A stretch of 64,000 nucleotides of DNA from Adhaeribacter aquaticus DSM 16391 (GCF_000473365.1 NZ_KI421517.1:1641606-1705605); one strand, 5' to 3'. Positions 54,646-63,316 are shown, counted from the first letter of the stretch. A program made the numbers and translations. Notes: generated by a model not told the origin, from the sequence alone.

Positions 54646-55311
54646 TTATTGTTCGTAGCTAAAGCTGAAACCTAATTTCTGACCTCGACTTACCTGCTGG
54701 TTCTCCATTTTCTGTTTTACTGTAATTTTCTTAATATCATCAATATCCGGCGCCATTAAGTCGTTATTTACAGCCGCCACCATGGCACTCTCTATAAATA
54801 GCCGCAGGGCATCTTCATCTATAAGATTTTTGGCAATATCGCAGGTAGGTAAATCCAGTTCGGTTACTCCTTCTATGTGGTAATGGTTTTCAAAATTTAT
54901 CAGTAAGCGGGCCAGCAAATATCCCGGATCGTTCATCCGACCATACTTTATAGAATCAGCCATAAAGTTATACGCCATAATGTGCCCGAAAAATCTTCTT
55001 CTAAAATCTTCTTCTACATAAGGCGTGGTCATCAAGGCATTATCCTCCGAAAAGGTAACCACATTAGAATGCATCACAAAAATGAGTAAATCGCCGGAAA
55101 ACTTTATCTGAAATTCAAAATCATTTATATTCCGGTATTCAATTGCTACTGTAGAGTCTACTTCGGTAATTTTTTTGCTAAGTTCTTCCACAATATGGTA
55201 GGCACAATCCCGGAGTTGATCAAAAGTTTCCTTCGTATTCCGGAATATGGTTTGCTTAGTTATTGACTTTTGTTTTAATCCTTCAAAAATTACCTCAAGT
55301 TTATCTTCCAT
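54646..55311 (-). CDS. conserved hypothetical protein (221 aa)
   Basis: This soluble protein has no signal peptide and no recognised motif. It mixes helix (TKETFDQLRDCAYHIVEELS) with beta strands (DFEFQIKFSGDLLIFVMHSN), giving an alpha/beta fold. The segment YVEEDFRRRFFGHIMAYNFM is strongly charged and aromatic. Convergent with the ABC-F gene (22 bp between stops). I have no functional assignment, though it seems a conserved Cytophagales-type protein by composition and intactness. Confidence 0.65.
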   Translation of the reverse strand: MEDKLEVIFEGLKQKSITKQTIFRNTKETFDQLRDCAYHIVEELSKKITEVDSTVAIEYRNINDFEFQIKFSGDLLIFVMHSNVVTFSEDNALMTTPYVEEDFRRRFFGHIMAYNFMADSIKYGRMNDPGYLLARLLINFENHYHIEGVTELDLPTCDIAKNLIDEDALRLFIESAMVAAVNNDLMAPDIDDIKKITVKQKMENQQVSRGQKLGFSFSYEQ

Positions 55312-55471
55312 AGTTTATTTACCTAGCTGTAGCTTATAAAACGGCACCGGTTAAAGAACCGATAGGTATTTACCGTAAATAACTTAAAAATGTTAAAGAT
55401 TTCAGTTTTATAAAATAGCAACCGCCACCTTCTTTTATGACGCACGCTCCATAAAAGACCTGGCTACCTGC

Positions 55472-56224
55472 TTACTCCAGTGCTGCCAGGGCTTCTTCAT
55501 TCAGTTCTATATTATGATATACCTTTTGCACATCGTCATCGTCTTCCAGGACATCAATAAACTTCATCACTTTCCTAAGCGATTCCTCATCCAGGGTTAC
55601 CGTTGTATTGGGTATCCGTTGCAGTTCGGCATTTTCTACTTCCAGCTTTAGCGCTTCCACTTTTTTCTGCATGGCCCCAAAATCTTCCATGGCACAATAA
55701 ACGGTAACATAATCTTCTTCAAAAGCTACTTCTTCTGCACCGGCATCTATCATTTCCAGCGTGAATTCCTCTTCATCTAAAGTCAGGTTATCGCTTAACT
55801 TAATGTTAAATACCCCTTTCCGGTCAAAAATAAACTCTAAAGAGCCATTGGTGCCCAGGCTGCCGCCATATTTATTAAAAGCTGACCGGATATTTTGAAC
55901 TGTACGATTAATATTATCCGTCATACATTCAACAAAAATTGCTACTCCATGGGTGGCATACCCTTCGTAGGTTACCTCTGTGTAAACAGCACCATCAGAA
56001 CCCGAGCCTTTTTTAATTGCCCGCTCTACATTGTCTTTGGGCATGTTGGCCGCTTTGCTATTCTGAATGGCTAACCGAAGACGTGGATTCCCTTCCGGAT
56101 CTGGACCTCCTTCCCGTACAGCAACGGTAATTTCTTTTATAATTTTGGTGAATATTTTTGATCTTTTGGCGTCTAGCGCGCCTTTTTTACGCTTAATTGT
56201 AGACCACTTACTATGCCCTGACAT
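55472..56224 (-). CDS. YebC/PmpR (TACO1) family protein
   Basis: This 250-aa protein is of the YebC family, with N-terminal GHSKWSTIKRKKGALDAKR, the conserved ARGP-like block REGGPDPEGNPRLRLAIQNS, and KAANMPKDNVERAIKKGSG. The acidic middle (YEGYATHGVAIFVECMTDN, DAGAEEVAFEED) is typical. The family was long listed as transcriptional regulators, but recent work places members at the ribosome in relief of stalling. The C-terminus is strongly acidic (EDDDDVQKVYHNIELNEEAL). This protein starts with MSGHS rather than the MAGHS of E. coli. Confidence 0.93.
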   Translation of the reverse strand: MSGHSKWSTIKRKKGALDAKRSKIFTKIIKEITVAVREGGPDPEGNPRLRLAIQNSKAANMPKDNVERAIKKGSGSDGAVYTEVTYEGYATHGVAIFVECMTDNINRTVQNIRSAFNKYGGSLGTNGSLEFIFDRKGVFNIKLSDNLTLDEEEFTLEMIDAGAEEVAFEEDYVTVYCAMEDFGAMQKKVEALKLEVENAELQRIPNTTVTLDEESLRKVMKFIDVLEDDDDVQKVYHNIELNEEALAALE

Positions 56225-56354
56225 AAACTTTTAGTCTTTTTTAGATATGTATATAAAGACGCAATTTATTATTTTTTAACAGCCTGCAAAATAGTTTAAA
56301 CTGCTTCCGCTCTTAACCTGTTACGTTTATTCTTTATATTTATTCTCTAAAAAG

Positions 56355-56404
56355 GCTGTGGCAGCAGCGGAGCCGGCAAGTGCCATTTCCGCTGCTGCCA
56401 CAGC
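56355..56404 (-). terminator. terminator after T9SS cargo paralogue A
   Basis: A 17-bp perfect stem (GCTGTGGCAGCAGCGGA and complement) encloses a 16-nt loop; T-runs follow on the minus strand. It lies 21 nt past the stop. Its core GCAGCAGCGGA recurs in the terminator of paralogue B. Confidence 0.92.
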
Positions 56405-56425
56405 TTTTTTACTTACTTTTAGTTT

Positions 56426-58096
56426 TTATCTTACAATTAATTTTGTGTTGGTGCTGGTAGTATTGTTTCTCACCAGTATCATATACATACCTGAGGACAT
56501 ACCTAACGATTGCGTGTTCAGCGTCAGCTCCCTAACATTCGGATTAATTGTTTGGGTGAATAAAACTCTTCCACTCATATCCATAACCTGTAACTGACCA
56601 CCCTCAATGCCTTCCAGCAATAAGCTAAACTGACCACCAGATACCGGGTTTGGAGCAACTAAGAGTTTAGCAGAGGTACTGGTTAAGCTTGCTGCATTAG
56701 TTACTACCACTACTTTGCTATACTCGAACTTGCCATCCAGGTCTAGTTGTTTCAGGCGGTAATAGTTAGTACCGGTTTCAGCTTTGGCATCCCGGAAAGA
56801 GTAGGTGCGTTGGGTTGCGCTGTTGCCATTGCCTTTTACCTCTCCTATTTTAGCAAATGTCTGACCGTTCTGGCTTCTTTCAATTTCAAACTTCTCGTTA
56901 TTTTTTTCAGAAGCTGTAGACCACTCTAACAACACTCCACTCTTGGTAGCTTCCCCTTTGAAAGAAATCAACTCTACCGGTAAAGGTGTCAAATCGCAAT
57001 CTTCACTAACTTCTACTTCTTTTACAGCGAAGGCCGATCCACAGTTAGCTTTGATGTTACCAACTCCAGTACCATTGTTGCCATCGCCTGTCCGGCCTTC
57101 TTCATTGGCCACATATACACTTACTTGTCCTGCCGTTCCGTTTGGTTCTACTACCAAGTTAGAGGTACCTTGTCCGGAAACAATTGTCCATCCTACAGGC
57201 ACTGTCCATATAAAATTGTAGTCGGTGTTGTGGCCATTTTGTCTTGGCGTAACAGCGGCAGTATAGGTCTGTTCTTCATCTATACAAACTTCATCTGGGC
57301 CGGTGATGGCTACTTCAAAATATTTTCCTGGTTTGACTGGCAATGTAGCTACTTTAGTACCGCAAATCGGGTCTTGCACAGTTACTTTCATGGTTCCACT
57401 TTTTAAACCCACTCTTACGGTAACACAGTTAGTACCTTGTCCGGAAATAATTTCCCATCCAATTGGTGGCTCACCGGCATGTGCTCTTGGTACATCCCAT
57501 ACAAAAGAAGTGTAATTCCTATCGTTTTCGATGCAATACGTTTCAATGGCACCAGGGCAAGGATGTTGTTCACCGCTAATAGGGCGCGGTTGAGAGGTTG
57601 GGCAATTTTGCGTTGGATCGGTTATAATTGGTTCGCAACCACCTTTTGCATTAAAGGCAACCATACCCACTGTAGCTGATGCTTTTGCTTCAGCTCTTAT
57701 GGTAGTCATAGCCAAAAACTGAGCAGCCGTAATCGTATAAGAGAAATTGGCCGTTTCTCCATTTTTATACCCACTCCCCATTTCAAACTTTACAGAGTAA
57801 AAAGGCTCATTAGTTGGGTTCTTTGCTTGGTTACTACCAGGACCAGAAAGATTAGTTGCTGTTGCTCCTGCAGGTAACTCAAATGAAGCATGGCTCAAAT
57901 CAGCACCACAATTTACTTTAACGCTAAAGTTTAGCGTTACGGTACCATTCACATTAGTAACGTAACCTTTATAAGTAAAATCAAAACAGTTAGATGGTTT
58001 GGTACAATTAACGGTTGTGGTAACTTGGGCGAAACCAACGGTAGTGGCAAGCAAGGCCACTAATAAAATGCTCAAGGAAAGTATATATTTTTTCAT
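56426..58096 (-). CDS. T9SS type A sorting domain protein, PKD-like, paralogue A
   Basis: This 556-aa secreted protein has a signal peptide (ILLVALLATTVGFAQ). A unique N-terminal beta domain (about 28-165) holds FDFTYKGYVTNVNGTVTLNF. Two PKD/Ig-like domains follow: one at about 170-250 (GEQHPCPGAIETYCIENDRN), the other at about 255-370 (ITGPDEVCIDEEQTYTAAVT). A short linker leads to the sorting domain (about 475-556) ending in MYMILVRNNTTSTNTKLIVR. Cysteines in the PKD-like domains are probably paired. The protein matches paralogue B for about 400 residues. Function unknown; adhesion or surface structure is a guess. Confidence 0.88.
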   Translation of the reverse strand: MKKYILSLSILLVALLATTVGFAQVTTTVNCTKPSNCFDFTYKGYVTNVNGTVTLNFSVKVNCGADLSHASFELPAGATATNLSGPGSNQAKNPTNEPFYSVKFEMGSGYKNGETANFSYTITAAQFLAMTTIRAEAKASATVGMVAFNAKGGCEPIITDPTQNCPTSQPRPISGEQHPCPGAIETYCIENDRNYTSFVWDVPRAHAGEPPIGWEIISGQGTNCVTVRVGLKSGTMKVTVQDPICGTKVATLPVKPGKYFEVAITGPDEVCIDEEQTYTAAVTPRQNGHNTDYNFIWTVPVGWTIVSGQGTSNLVVEPNGTAGQVSVYVANEEGRTGDGNNGTGVGNIKANCGSAFAVKEVEVSEDCDLTPLPVELISFKGEATKSGVLLEWSTASEKNNEKFEIERSQNGQTFAKIGEVKGNGNSATQRTYSFRDAKAETGTNYYRLKQLDLDGKFEYSKVVVVTNAASLTSTSAKLLVAPNPVSGGQFSLLLEGIEGGQLQVMDMSGRVLFTQTINPNVRELTLNTQSLGMSSGMYMILVRNNTTSTNTKLIVR

Positions 58097-58114
58097 AGTT
58101 TTTTCAGTTAATAG

Positions 58115-58276
58115 TTATCGTGCTAATGAATCAGAAAAGGTTAAAACAGAAGCTGACCATTCTGGTTGATGAGAAAGTTGGCTCTGTGCATTGAAAAAAG
58201 TCATGGAATTCAGGTTTCCGGGTAAGCTAACCTGGGCTCTCCAGGTGGGTAATTCATATTTTATAGTTGTATTCAT
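58115..58276 (-). CDS. candidate small protein (53 aa) upstream of T9SS paralogue A
   Basis: ATG 58276 opens a 53-codon frame that stops 18 bp before the ATG of the T9SS cargo gene, on the same strand. It begins MNTTIKYELPTWRA and ends VLTFSDSLAR. It has no signal peptide or membrane helix. It is rich in Ser, Gln, Asn and Thr and contains two Trp, which is unlike random AT-rich translation. Reasons for doubt are the absence of a ribosome binding site and of any known relative. It would be the first gene of the transcript. Confidence 0.4.
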   Translation of the reverse strand: MNTTIKYELPTWRAQVSLPGNLNSMTFFNAQSQLSHQPEWSASVLTFSDSLAR

Positions 58277-58350
58277 TTTATTTTTAAGTAAAATTTTTCT
58301 ATATTTTTATCATTTTGTTAACAAGCTTCTTCAACGCCGCGCCGAATCAC

Positions 58351-58362
58351 CAGTTGCACTTT
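58351..58362 (-). promoter_or_regulatory. shared leader element CAGTTGCACTTT (paralogue A copy)
   Basis: The 12-mer CAGTTGCACTTT (plus strand) occurs here, 75 bp upstream of the candidate small ORF, and again at 60101-60112, 84 bp upstream of paralogue B. The position relative to the first ATG is similar in both. It may mark a duplicated leader, transcription start or binding site. Confidence 0.35.
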
Positions 58363-58366
58363 AAAT

Positions 58367-58502
58367 AACCTATATTTAATATTGCAATGCTTTTCTTGAT
58401 ATGTTTATATAAAAAGCACATTTTTAGCTTGCTTTTTACTCTTTTTTCACATATATATTTTGAGAGGCAAAAACAAATTAGGACAAAACCTATATTTAAT
58501 AT
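58367..58502. repeat. 16-bp direct repeat pair
   Basis: AACCTATATTTAATAT occurs at 58367-58382 and again at 58487-58502, 120 bp apart, upstream of the paralogue A transcript. The first copy directly follows the 12-mer leader element. Confidence 0.5.
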
Positions 58503-58634
58503 ACATGCCAGCATCAATCAATGACTAACATTTTGGCACTTTAGTCATGAGACCTTTGGGTTACTAAACAATTTTGTGGCAACTTAAATTTTAAATTTCC
58601 CAAAGGGATATCGCAAGTAAAAGGGCATAAAAAA

Positions 58635-58673
58635 AGCAGCAGCGGAGGTGGTTTTAACCATTCCGCTGCTGCT
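58635..58673 (-). terminator. terminator after T9SS cargo paralogue B
   Basis: A 12-bp perfect stem (AGCAGCAGCGGA / TCCGCTGCTGCT) has an inner 5-bp extension (TGGTT / AACCA). It lies 24 nt past the stop and ends in a U-run on the minus strand. Its stem core equals that of paralogue A's terminator. Confidence 0.9.
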
Positions 58674-58697
58674 GAAAGTCTACTTTTTATCTCTCTT

Positions 58698-60017
58698 TTA
58701 CCTTACCATTATTTTGGCATTCGTAGATGAGGTATTATTCTTAATCGAAATCAGATACATACCTGAGCTCATTCCTAAACTTTGTGCATTGAGCAACAAC
58801 TCCCGACTGCCTTGGGCCACATTTTGCGCATATAATACCCGGCCACTCATATCCATAATTTGTAACACACCACCTTCAGTTCCTTCTAGAGCTACGGCAA
58901 ACTGGCCAGTGGTTATCGGGTTTGGAGCTACTAAAATTTTAGTTACTGCAGCGGCTCCAAATCTATTTTCTACCACTATTACTTTGCTGTACTCAAACTT
59001 ACCATCCAAATCTACTTGTTTCAAGCGGTAGTAGTTAGTACCCATTTCAGCTTTGGCATCCCGGAAAGAGTAGGTGCGCTGGGTGCTGCTGTTATTATTT
59101 CCTTTTACTTCACTTATTTTAGCAAATGTCTGACCGTTCTGGCTTCTTTCAATTTCAAACTTCTCGTTATTTTTTTCAGAAGCTGTAGACCATTCTAATA
59201 GTACCCCACTCTTAGTAGCTTCTCCTTTAAAGGATACCAACTCTACTGGCAATGGAGTTAAATCGCCACACTCTTCCCCCATTGTTACCGCAAGCACAGC
59301 CGAACCGGCTCCGCAATTAGCTTTTATTCCACCTACACCAACACCATTGTTACCATTACCAGTTCTTCCTTCTTCGTTAGCTACATATACACTTACTTCA
59401 CCTTCTTCGGCACCTGGAGTAACTTTTACTGATGAAGTACCCTGTCCTGATTCAATAGTCCAGTCAGAAGGCACCGTCCAAACATAAGTATAAACTGCAT
59501 TGTTGTTTCCATTGCCATTGCCGTTCCCATTACCATTCCGTTTTGTAACAGAAGCCGTATAAGCTTGCTCTTCATCAGGACACACTTCAGTTGGTCCGGT
59601 AATTGCTACTTCAAACTCATTTCCTGGTTTTACGGGTAAAGTAGCTACTTTAGTACCACAAACAGGATCCGTTACTTTAACTTTCATGGTTCCGCTTTTT
59701 AAACCTACTAATACCTTTACGCAGTTGGTACCTTGCCCAGAAATGATTTGCCAGCCTACAGGAGGCTCTCCGGCCTGTGCTCTTGGCACGTCCCATTCAA
59801 ATGAGGTATACCCTCTGTCATTTTCGATGCAATAAGTTTCAATGGTACCCGGACACGGATGTTGTTCACCGGTAATAGGACGAGGCTGGGATTCAGAACA
59901 ATTAACAGTAGTGGTTCCTCCGCCATTTTTATTATTGTTATTGCCTTGGGTAAAGCCTATCTGGCTATAGAGCAAAAAGGAAAGCAGACTGAATAGAGAA
60001 AGTATGTATTTTTTCAT
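58698..60017 (-). CDS. T9SS type A sorting domain protein, PKD-like, paralogue B
   Basis: This 439-aa secreted protein has a signal peptide (LFSLLSFLLYSQIGFTQ), a short asparagine- and glycine-rich spacer, and then two PKD/Ig-like domains homologous to those of paralogue A (GEQHPCPGTIETYCIENDRG and ITGPTEVCPDEEQAYTASVT). The C-terminal sorting domain ends MYLISIKNNTSSTNAKIMVR. It lacks paralogue A's N-terminal domain of about 130 residues. Within PKD-like domain 2, an insertion GNGNGNGNGNN looks like slippage of a short repeat. The duplication shares a 78-bp identical DNA block. Confidence 0.88.
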   Translation of the reverse strand: MKKYILSLFSLLSFLLYSQIGFTQGNNNNKNGGGTTTVNCSESQPRPITGEQHPCPGTIETYCIENDRGYTSFEWDVPRAQAGEPPVGWQIISGQGTNCVKVLVGLKSGTMKVKVTDPVCGTKVATLPVKPGNEFEVAITGPTEVCPDEEQAYTASVTKRNGNGNGNGNGNNNAVYTYVWTVPSDWTIESGQGTSSVKVTPGAEEGEVSVYVANEEGRTGNGNNGVGVGGIKANCGAGSAVLAVTMGEECGDLTPLPVELVSFKGEATKSGVLLEWSTASEKNNEKFEIERSQNGQTFAKISEVKGNNNSSTQRTYSFRDAKAEMGTNYYRLKQVDLDGKFEYSKVIVVENRFGAAAVTKILVAPNPITTGQFAVALEGTEGGVLQIMDMSGRVLYAQNVAQGSRELLLNAQSLGMSSGMYLISIKNNTSSTNAKIMVR

Positions 60018-60437
60018 TGTAGTTCAGAGTAAAGGTTTAATTATATACTTATTTTTTTATAACTTTTTATATACCTTACTTGAACGGGACACCTGTTTTG
60101 CAGTTGCACTTTTTAAATACAAAAAAAAATACTACAACTACATTCTTTAATTCTTTATAAATCAATATTCAATATATAGCTGTTATTGAGTTTAATATGA
60201 CCTTATATACAATTTATCAATAAATTTACTTTTATAACTTTTCCTACTTTTATTGTTTATTTATCGCAAAACAATTAAATAACTATTTCTTGATATATAG
60301 AACTTTAATATATAGGTAAAATAACAAATAAAAACTAAGAAGCAGATTAAACTGGTTATAATGCTTAACATTTTAATTTACTAAAGCCATTAAAATTTTC
60401 TATATTTACAAAAGACACACAGACAATAAGTTTATTG
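60018..60437. other. intergenic region upstream of paralogue B and the helicase
   Basis: This 420-bp stretch is extremely AT-rich and separates two divergent genes. It holds the 12-mer CAGTTGCACTTT (60101-60112). No ORF, RNA gene or complete promoter pair was found; cold-inducible helicase leaders are often long and AT-rich, so a regulatory leader is possible. Confidence 0.5.
60101..60112 (-). promoter_or_regulatory. shared leader element CAGTTGCACTTT (paralogue B copy)
   Basis: This is the same 12-mer as at 58351-58362, here 84 bp upstream of the paralogue B start codon. Flanking bases differ, so the conserved core stands out. Confidence 0.35.
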
Positions 60438-61736
60438 ATGATTGACGATACATTTGCCTCTTTTAATCTGCACGACGATTTATTTTCCGGGATTCAAGCC
60501 ATGGGATTTAAAAGTCCTACTCCTATTCAAAAACAAGCTATTCCGGTAATTTTAGAAAACAAAGATTTAATTGCCTGCGCCCAAACCGGAACGGGGAAAA
60601 CAGCAGCTTACTTATTGCCCCTGCTAGACCGGATCTCCCATGCTAAACACGACCATACCAGCACCCTGATCCTGGTTCCGACCCGGGAGTTAGCTAAACA
60701 AATTGACGACCAGGTAGAAGGTTTTGCTTATTTTGTCTCGGCTACTTCTATTGCTATTTATGGTGGCAACAAAGGAGATAGCTGGGACTTGCAAAAAAAT
60801 GCTTTAACCAGCGGTGCCGATATTATAATAGCTACCCCGGGGCGTTTGATAGCCCACATGAATATGGGTTATGTAAAACTGGATAAACTGGACTATCTGG
60901 TATTGGATGAAGCAGACAAAATGTTGGACATGGGCTTTATGGACGACATTATGCGAATTGTGCGGGAACTTCCTCAAAAACGACAGACCCTTATGTTCTC
61001 GGCTACCATGCCGCCCAAAATCCGGGAATTTGCCCGTAAAATATTACAGGATCCCGCCGAAATAAGTTTAGCCGTTTCTAAACCAGCTGAAGGCATAGAC
61101 CAACGCAGCTACCTGGTATATGATAAACAAAAATTACCGCTCCTGCAACACCTGATTAAAAACATGGAAGTGCACAGCATGGTTATTTTTACTTCCCGCA
61201 AATCAGCAGTAAACGACATTGTACGGTCCTTAACCAAGATGGGATTCTCAGCCGAAGGTATTATGTCAGACCGTACCCAGGAGGAACGGGAAGCGACTAT
61301 GCAAGGCTTCCGTAATAAACAGTTTAAAATTTTGGTAGCTACTGATATTTTATCGCGCGGTATAGATGTCGATAATATCAGCCACGTTGTTAACTATGAT
61401 GTACCCCAAGACCCGGAAGACTACATTCACCGGATTGGACGTACCGCGCGGGCCGATACTACCGGCACAGCCATTACTTTTATAAGCGACAAGGAACAGC
61501 ACCGGGTAATTCGTATTGAACGCCTGATAGAAAAGGAACTACCTAAACTGCCATTGCCCGAAGGGTTTGAACCTGGGCCTGAATACGCACCAACTAAAAA
61601 CAGTAGTTCTGGGGAAGGACGTACCTTTAACAATAAGAAAAAACGCAAAAAACCTTTCAATAAGAAAAAAGACAGCAGCGCCCCAACCGGAGAACAACGG
61701 CCAATAAAACCAGTAAACCGGCAAAAGACAGAATAA
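60438..61736 (+). CDS. DEAD-box RNA helicase
   Basis: This ATP-dependent RNA helicase of 432 aa has all motifs: Q-motif FKSPTPIQKQAIP, I AQTGTGKT, Ia PTRELAKQI, II LDEADKMLD, III SATMP, IV VIFTSRK, V RGIDVDN and VI HRIGRTAR. A basic C-terminal tail (about 385-432, KKKRKKPFNKKKD) probably binds RNA. It resembles RhlE-type helicases of ribosome assembly and cold adaptation. ATG 60438 is used; the TTG one codon upstream adds only one residue. The long AT-rich leader suggests regulated expression. Confidence 0.94.
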   Translation: MIDDTFASFNLHDDLFSGIQAMGFKSPTPIQKQAIPVILENKDLIACAQTGTGKTAAYLLPLLDRISHAKHDHTSTLILVPTRELAKQIDDQVEGFAYFVSATSIAIYGGNKGDSWDLQKNALTSGADIIIATPGRLIAHMNMGYVKLDKLDYLVLDEADKMLDMGFMDDIMRIVRELPQKRQTLMFSATMPPKIREFARKILQDPAEISLAVSKPAEGIDQRSYLVYDKQKLPLLQHLIKNMEVHSMVIFTSRKSAVNDIVRSLTKMGFSAEGIMSDRTQEEREATMQGFRNKQFKILVATDILSRGIDVDNISHVVNYDVPQDPEDYIHRIGRTARADTTGTAITFISDKEQHRVIRIERLIEKELPKLPLPEGFEPGPEYAPTKNSSSGEGRTFNNKKKRKKPFNKKKDSSAPTGEQRPIKPVNRQKTE

Positions 61737-61764
61737 ACTTAATTAATTGGATTGTTTAGTTTAA

Positions 61765-62673
61765 TTAAACTAGCAATCCAATACCAAACAAGAATACAAA
61801 CAATAAAGTACTCATCGCCATTTGCTTAAGATATGGGTCTAAGTCCGGGGCAGTTCTGAGTTTCCAAACCTGCCGGGCATTTATAATTAAAAATGGCAGC
61901 GTAAGCAAAAACAAATATTGCCAAGGCGAATAGTAGTGCCCCAAAGTATATATCATCGCGCTTAAAGTACCACCCGCTAATAAAAATAAATGATAATAGC
62001 GGGCATTTACGGATCCAAGCCTCACCGGAACCGAATTTTTGCCCGCTAATTTATCGGACTCTATGTCGCGGATATTATTTATGTTAAGTACCGCCGTAGA
62101 GAAAAAACCTAAACTGGCCGCCGGCCATAATAAATCAGAAGAAAATTTCTGCGCCTGTAAAAAATAGGTACCGAGTACTCCTACTAATCCAAAAAAAAGA
62201 AAAACCGAAATATCTCCCAGCCCGGCATAGCCATAGGGCCTGGAACCGGCCGTATAGTTAATGGCGGCCCAGATAGCCGCCAATCCTAATATCAGAAAAA
62301 GAATAAACAGGAAAATCCCTTCGGTGCCAAAGGCCGTCCAGAGAAGCATCAAACCGGAGAAAAGCGAAAGCATAGTAAATATACCCATGCCCGCTTTCAT
62401 TTGAGCAGGCGTAATAAGCCCGGCTTGCACGGCTCGTTGCGGGCCCTTCCGGTTCACACTGTCGGCTCCGTGCATGGAGTCACCGTAGTCATTAGCTAAG
62501 TTAGAAAGTATTTGCAGCAGCACCGTTGTAAGGGCACACCAGGCCACTACTCCGCCGCGGAAATAACCATTTGCTGCGGCTAAAAAGCTTCCCATCCCAA
62601 TGCTAGACAGGGCCAATGGTAGCGTACGCAACCGAAATGCGGCCACCCAGGCCTTAATGTTATGCTTCGCCAA
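61765..62673 (-). CDS. menA: 1,4-dihydroxy-2-naphthoate polyprenyltransferase
   Basis: MenA attaches the prenyl side chain to DHNA in menaquinone synthesis, in the inner membrane. The 302-aa protein has about eight or nine helices and both Asp-rich motifs: NLANDYGDSMHGADS (first) and DIESDKLAGKNSVPVRLG (second). It starts well at KAWVAAFRLRTLPLALSSIG. The likely start codon is TTG 62673, because no in-frame ATG precedes the conserved helix. It lies 29 bp downstream of the glutathione peroxidase gene on the same strand. Confidence 0.93.
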   Translation of the reverse strand: MAKHNIKAWVAAFRLRTLPLALSSIGMGSFLAAANGYFRGGVVAWCALTTVLLQILSNLANDYGDSMHGADSVNRKGPQRAVQAGLITPAQMKAGMGIFTMLSLFSGLMLLWTAFGTEGIFLFILFLILGLAAIWAAINYTAGSRPYGYAGLGDISVFLFFGLVGVLGTYFLQAQKFSSDLLWPAASLGFFSTAVLNINNIRDIESDKLAGKNSVPVRLGSVNARYYHLFLLAGGTLSAMIYTLGHYYSPWQYLFLLTLPFLIINARQVWKLRTAPDLDPYLKQMAMSTLLFVFLFGIGLLV

Positions 62674-62702
62674 AAATAAATGTTGCTTTAGATAATGCTT
62701 CC

Positions 62703-63305
62703 TTATTTATCCTCAATTGCCGATATTATATCAGAACTAAGAGGAGAGACTTTTGAAGGGAAAAAGCCAATAATACGGCCATTTTCGCTTATTAAATATT
62801 TACAAAAATTCCAAGTAGGCTTTTCATCTGTTACGCCATTCATTGATTTATCGGAAAGCCATTTGTATAATGGGTGTGTTTCAGGCCCGGTAACAGAAAT
62901 TTTCTGAAACACAGGAAAGTTTACGCCAAAATTCTTTTCACAGAAGGTCGCAATTTCTTCGTTAGAGCCGGGCTCCTGGCCGCCAAAATCGTTAGCCGGA
63001 AAACCTAATACCACTACTTTATCGCCATATTTACCATATAGCGCCTGTAACTCTTTATACTGAGGTGTATAACCGCACTCCGAGGCTACATTTACAATTA
63101 ACATTTTCCGACCCTTAAATTCATTAAGTGGTATAAGTTCGCCATTTAATGTTTTTAGCTCAAAATCATATATAGATGGCCCGGCAGTACTTTCCTGTGC
63201 TTGTATAGTGGTAGTATCCATAGTTTTAGAAATTAGTTTATCCTGCGGTTGCTGACAACCAACAGTAACTAGCAATACTAAAAGCGTTAAAATTTGTTTA
63301 AACAA
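62703..63305 (-). CDS. glutathione peroxidase family lipoprotein
   Basis: This 200-aa thiol peroxidase has an N-terminal lipoprotein signal (LTLLVLLVTVGC, Cys17) and then the GPx fold. Active-site residues are Cys77 in NVASECGYTPQY, Gln110 in LGFPANDFGGQEPG, and Trp/Asn in TWNFCKYL. A second Cys (FCEKNFGV) could resolve the sulfenic acid, so thioredoxin is a more likely reductant than glutathione. The lipid anchor puts it in the periplasm, unusual for this family. It sits 11 bp downstream of argS and is followed by menA. Confidence 0.9.
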   Translation of the reverse strand: MFKQILTLLVLLVTVGCQQPQDKLISKTMDTTTIQAQESTAGPSIYDFELKTLNGELIPLNEFKGRKMLIVNVASECGYTPQYKELQALYGKYGDKVVVLGFPANDFGGQEPGSNEEIATFCEKNFGVNFPVFQKISVTGPETHPLYKWLSDKSMNGVTDEKPTWNFCKYLISENGRIIGFFPSKVSPLSSDIISAIEDK

Positions 63306-63316
63306 GGCTGTTCTTA

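Larger units (their letters stand above)
58097..58697. other. region between the two T9SS paralogues
   Basis: This 601-bp stretch contains the candidate 53-aa ORF (58115-58276), a shared 12-mer CAGTTGCACTTT (58351-58362), a 16-bp direct repeat (58367-58382 and 58487-58502), and the paralogue B terminator (58635-58673). It is very AT-rich. No exact promoter pair is seen. Confidence 0.6.
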
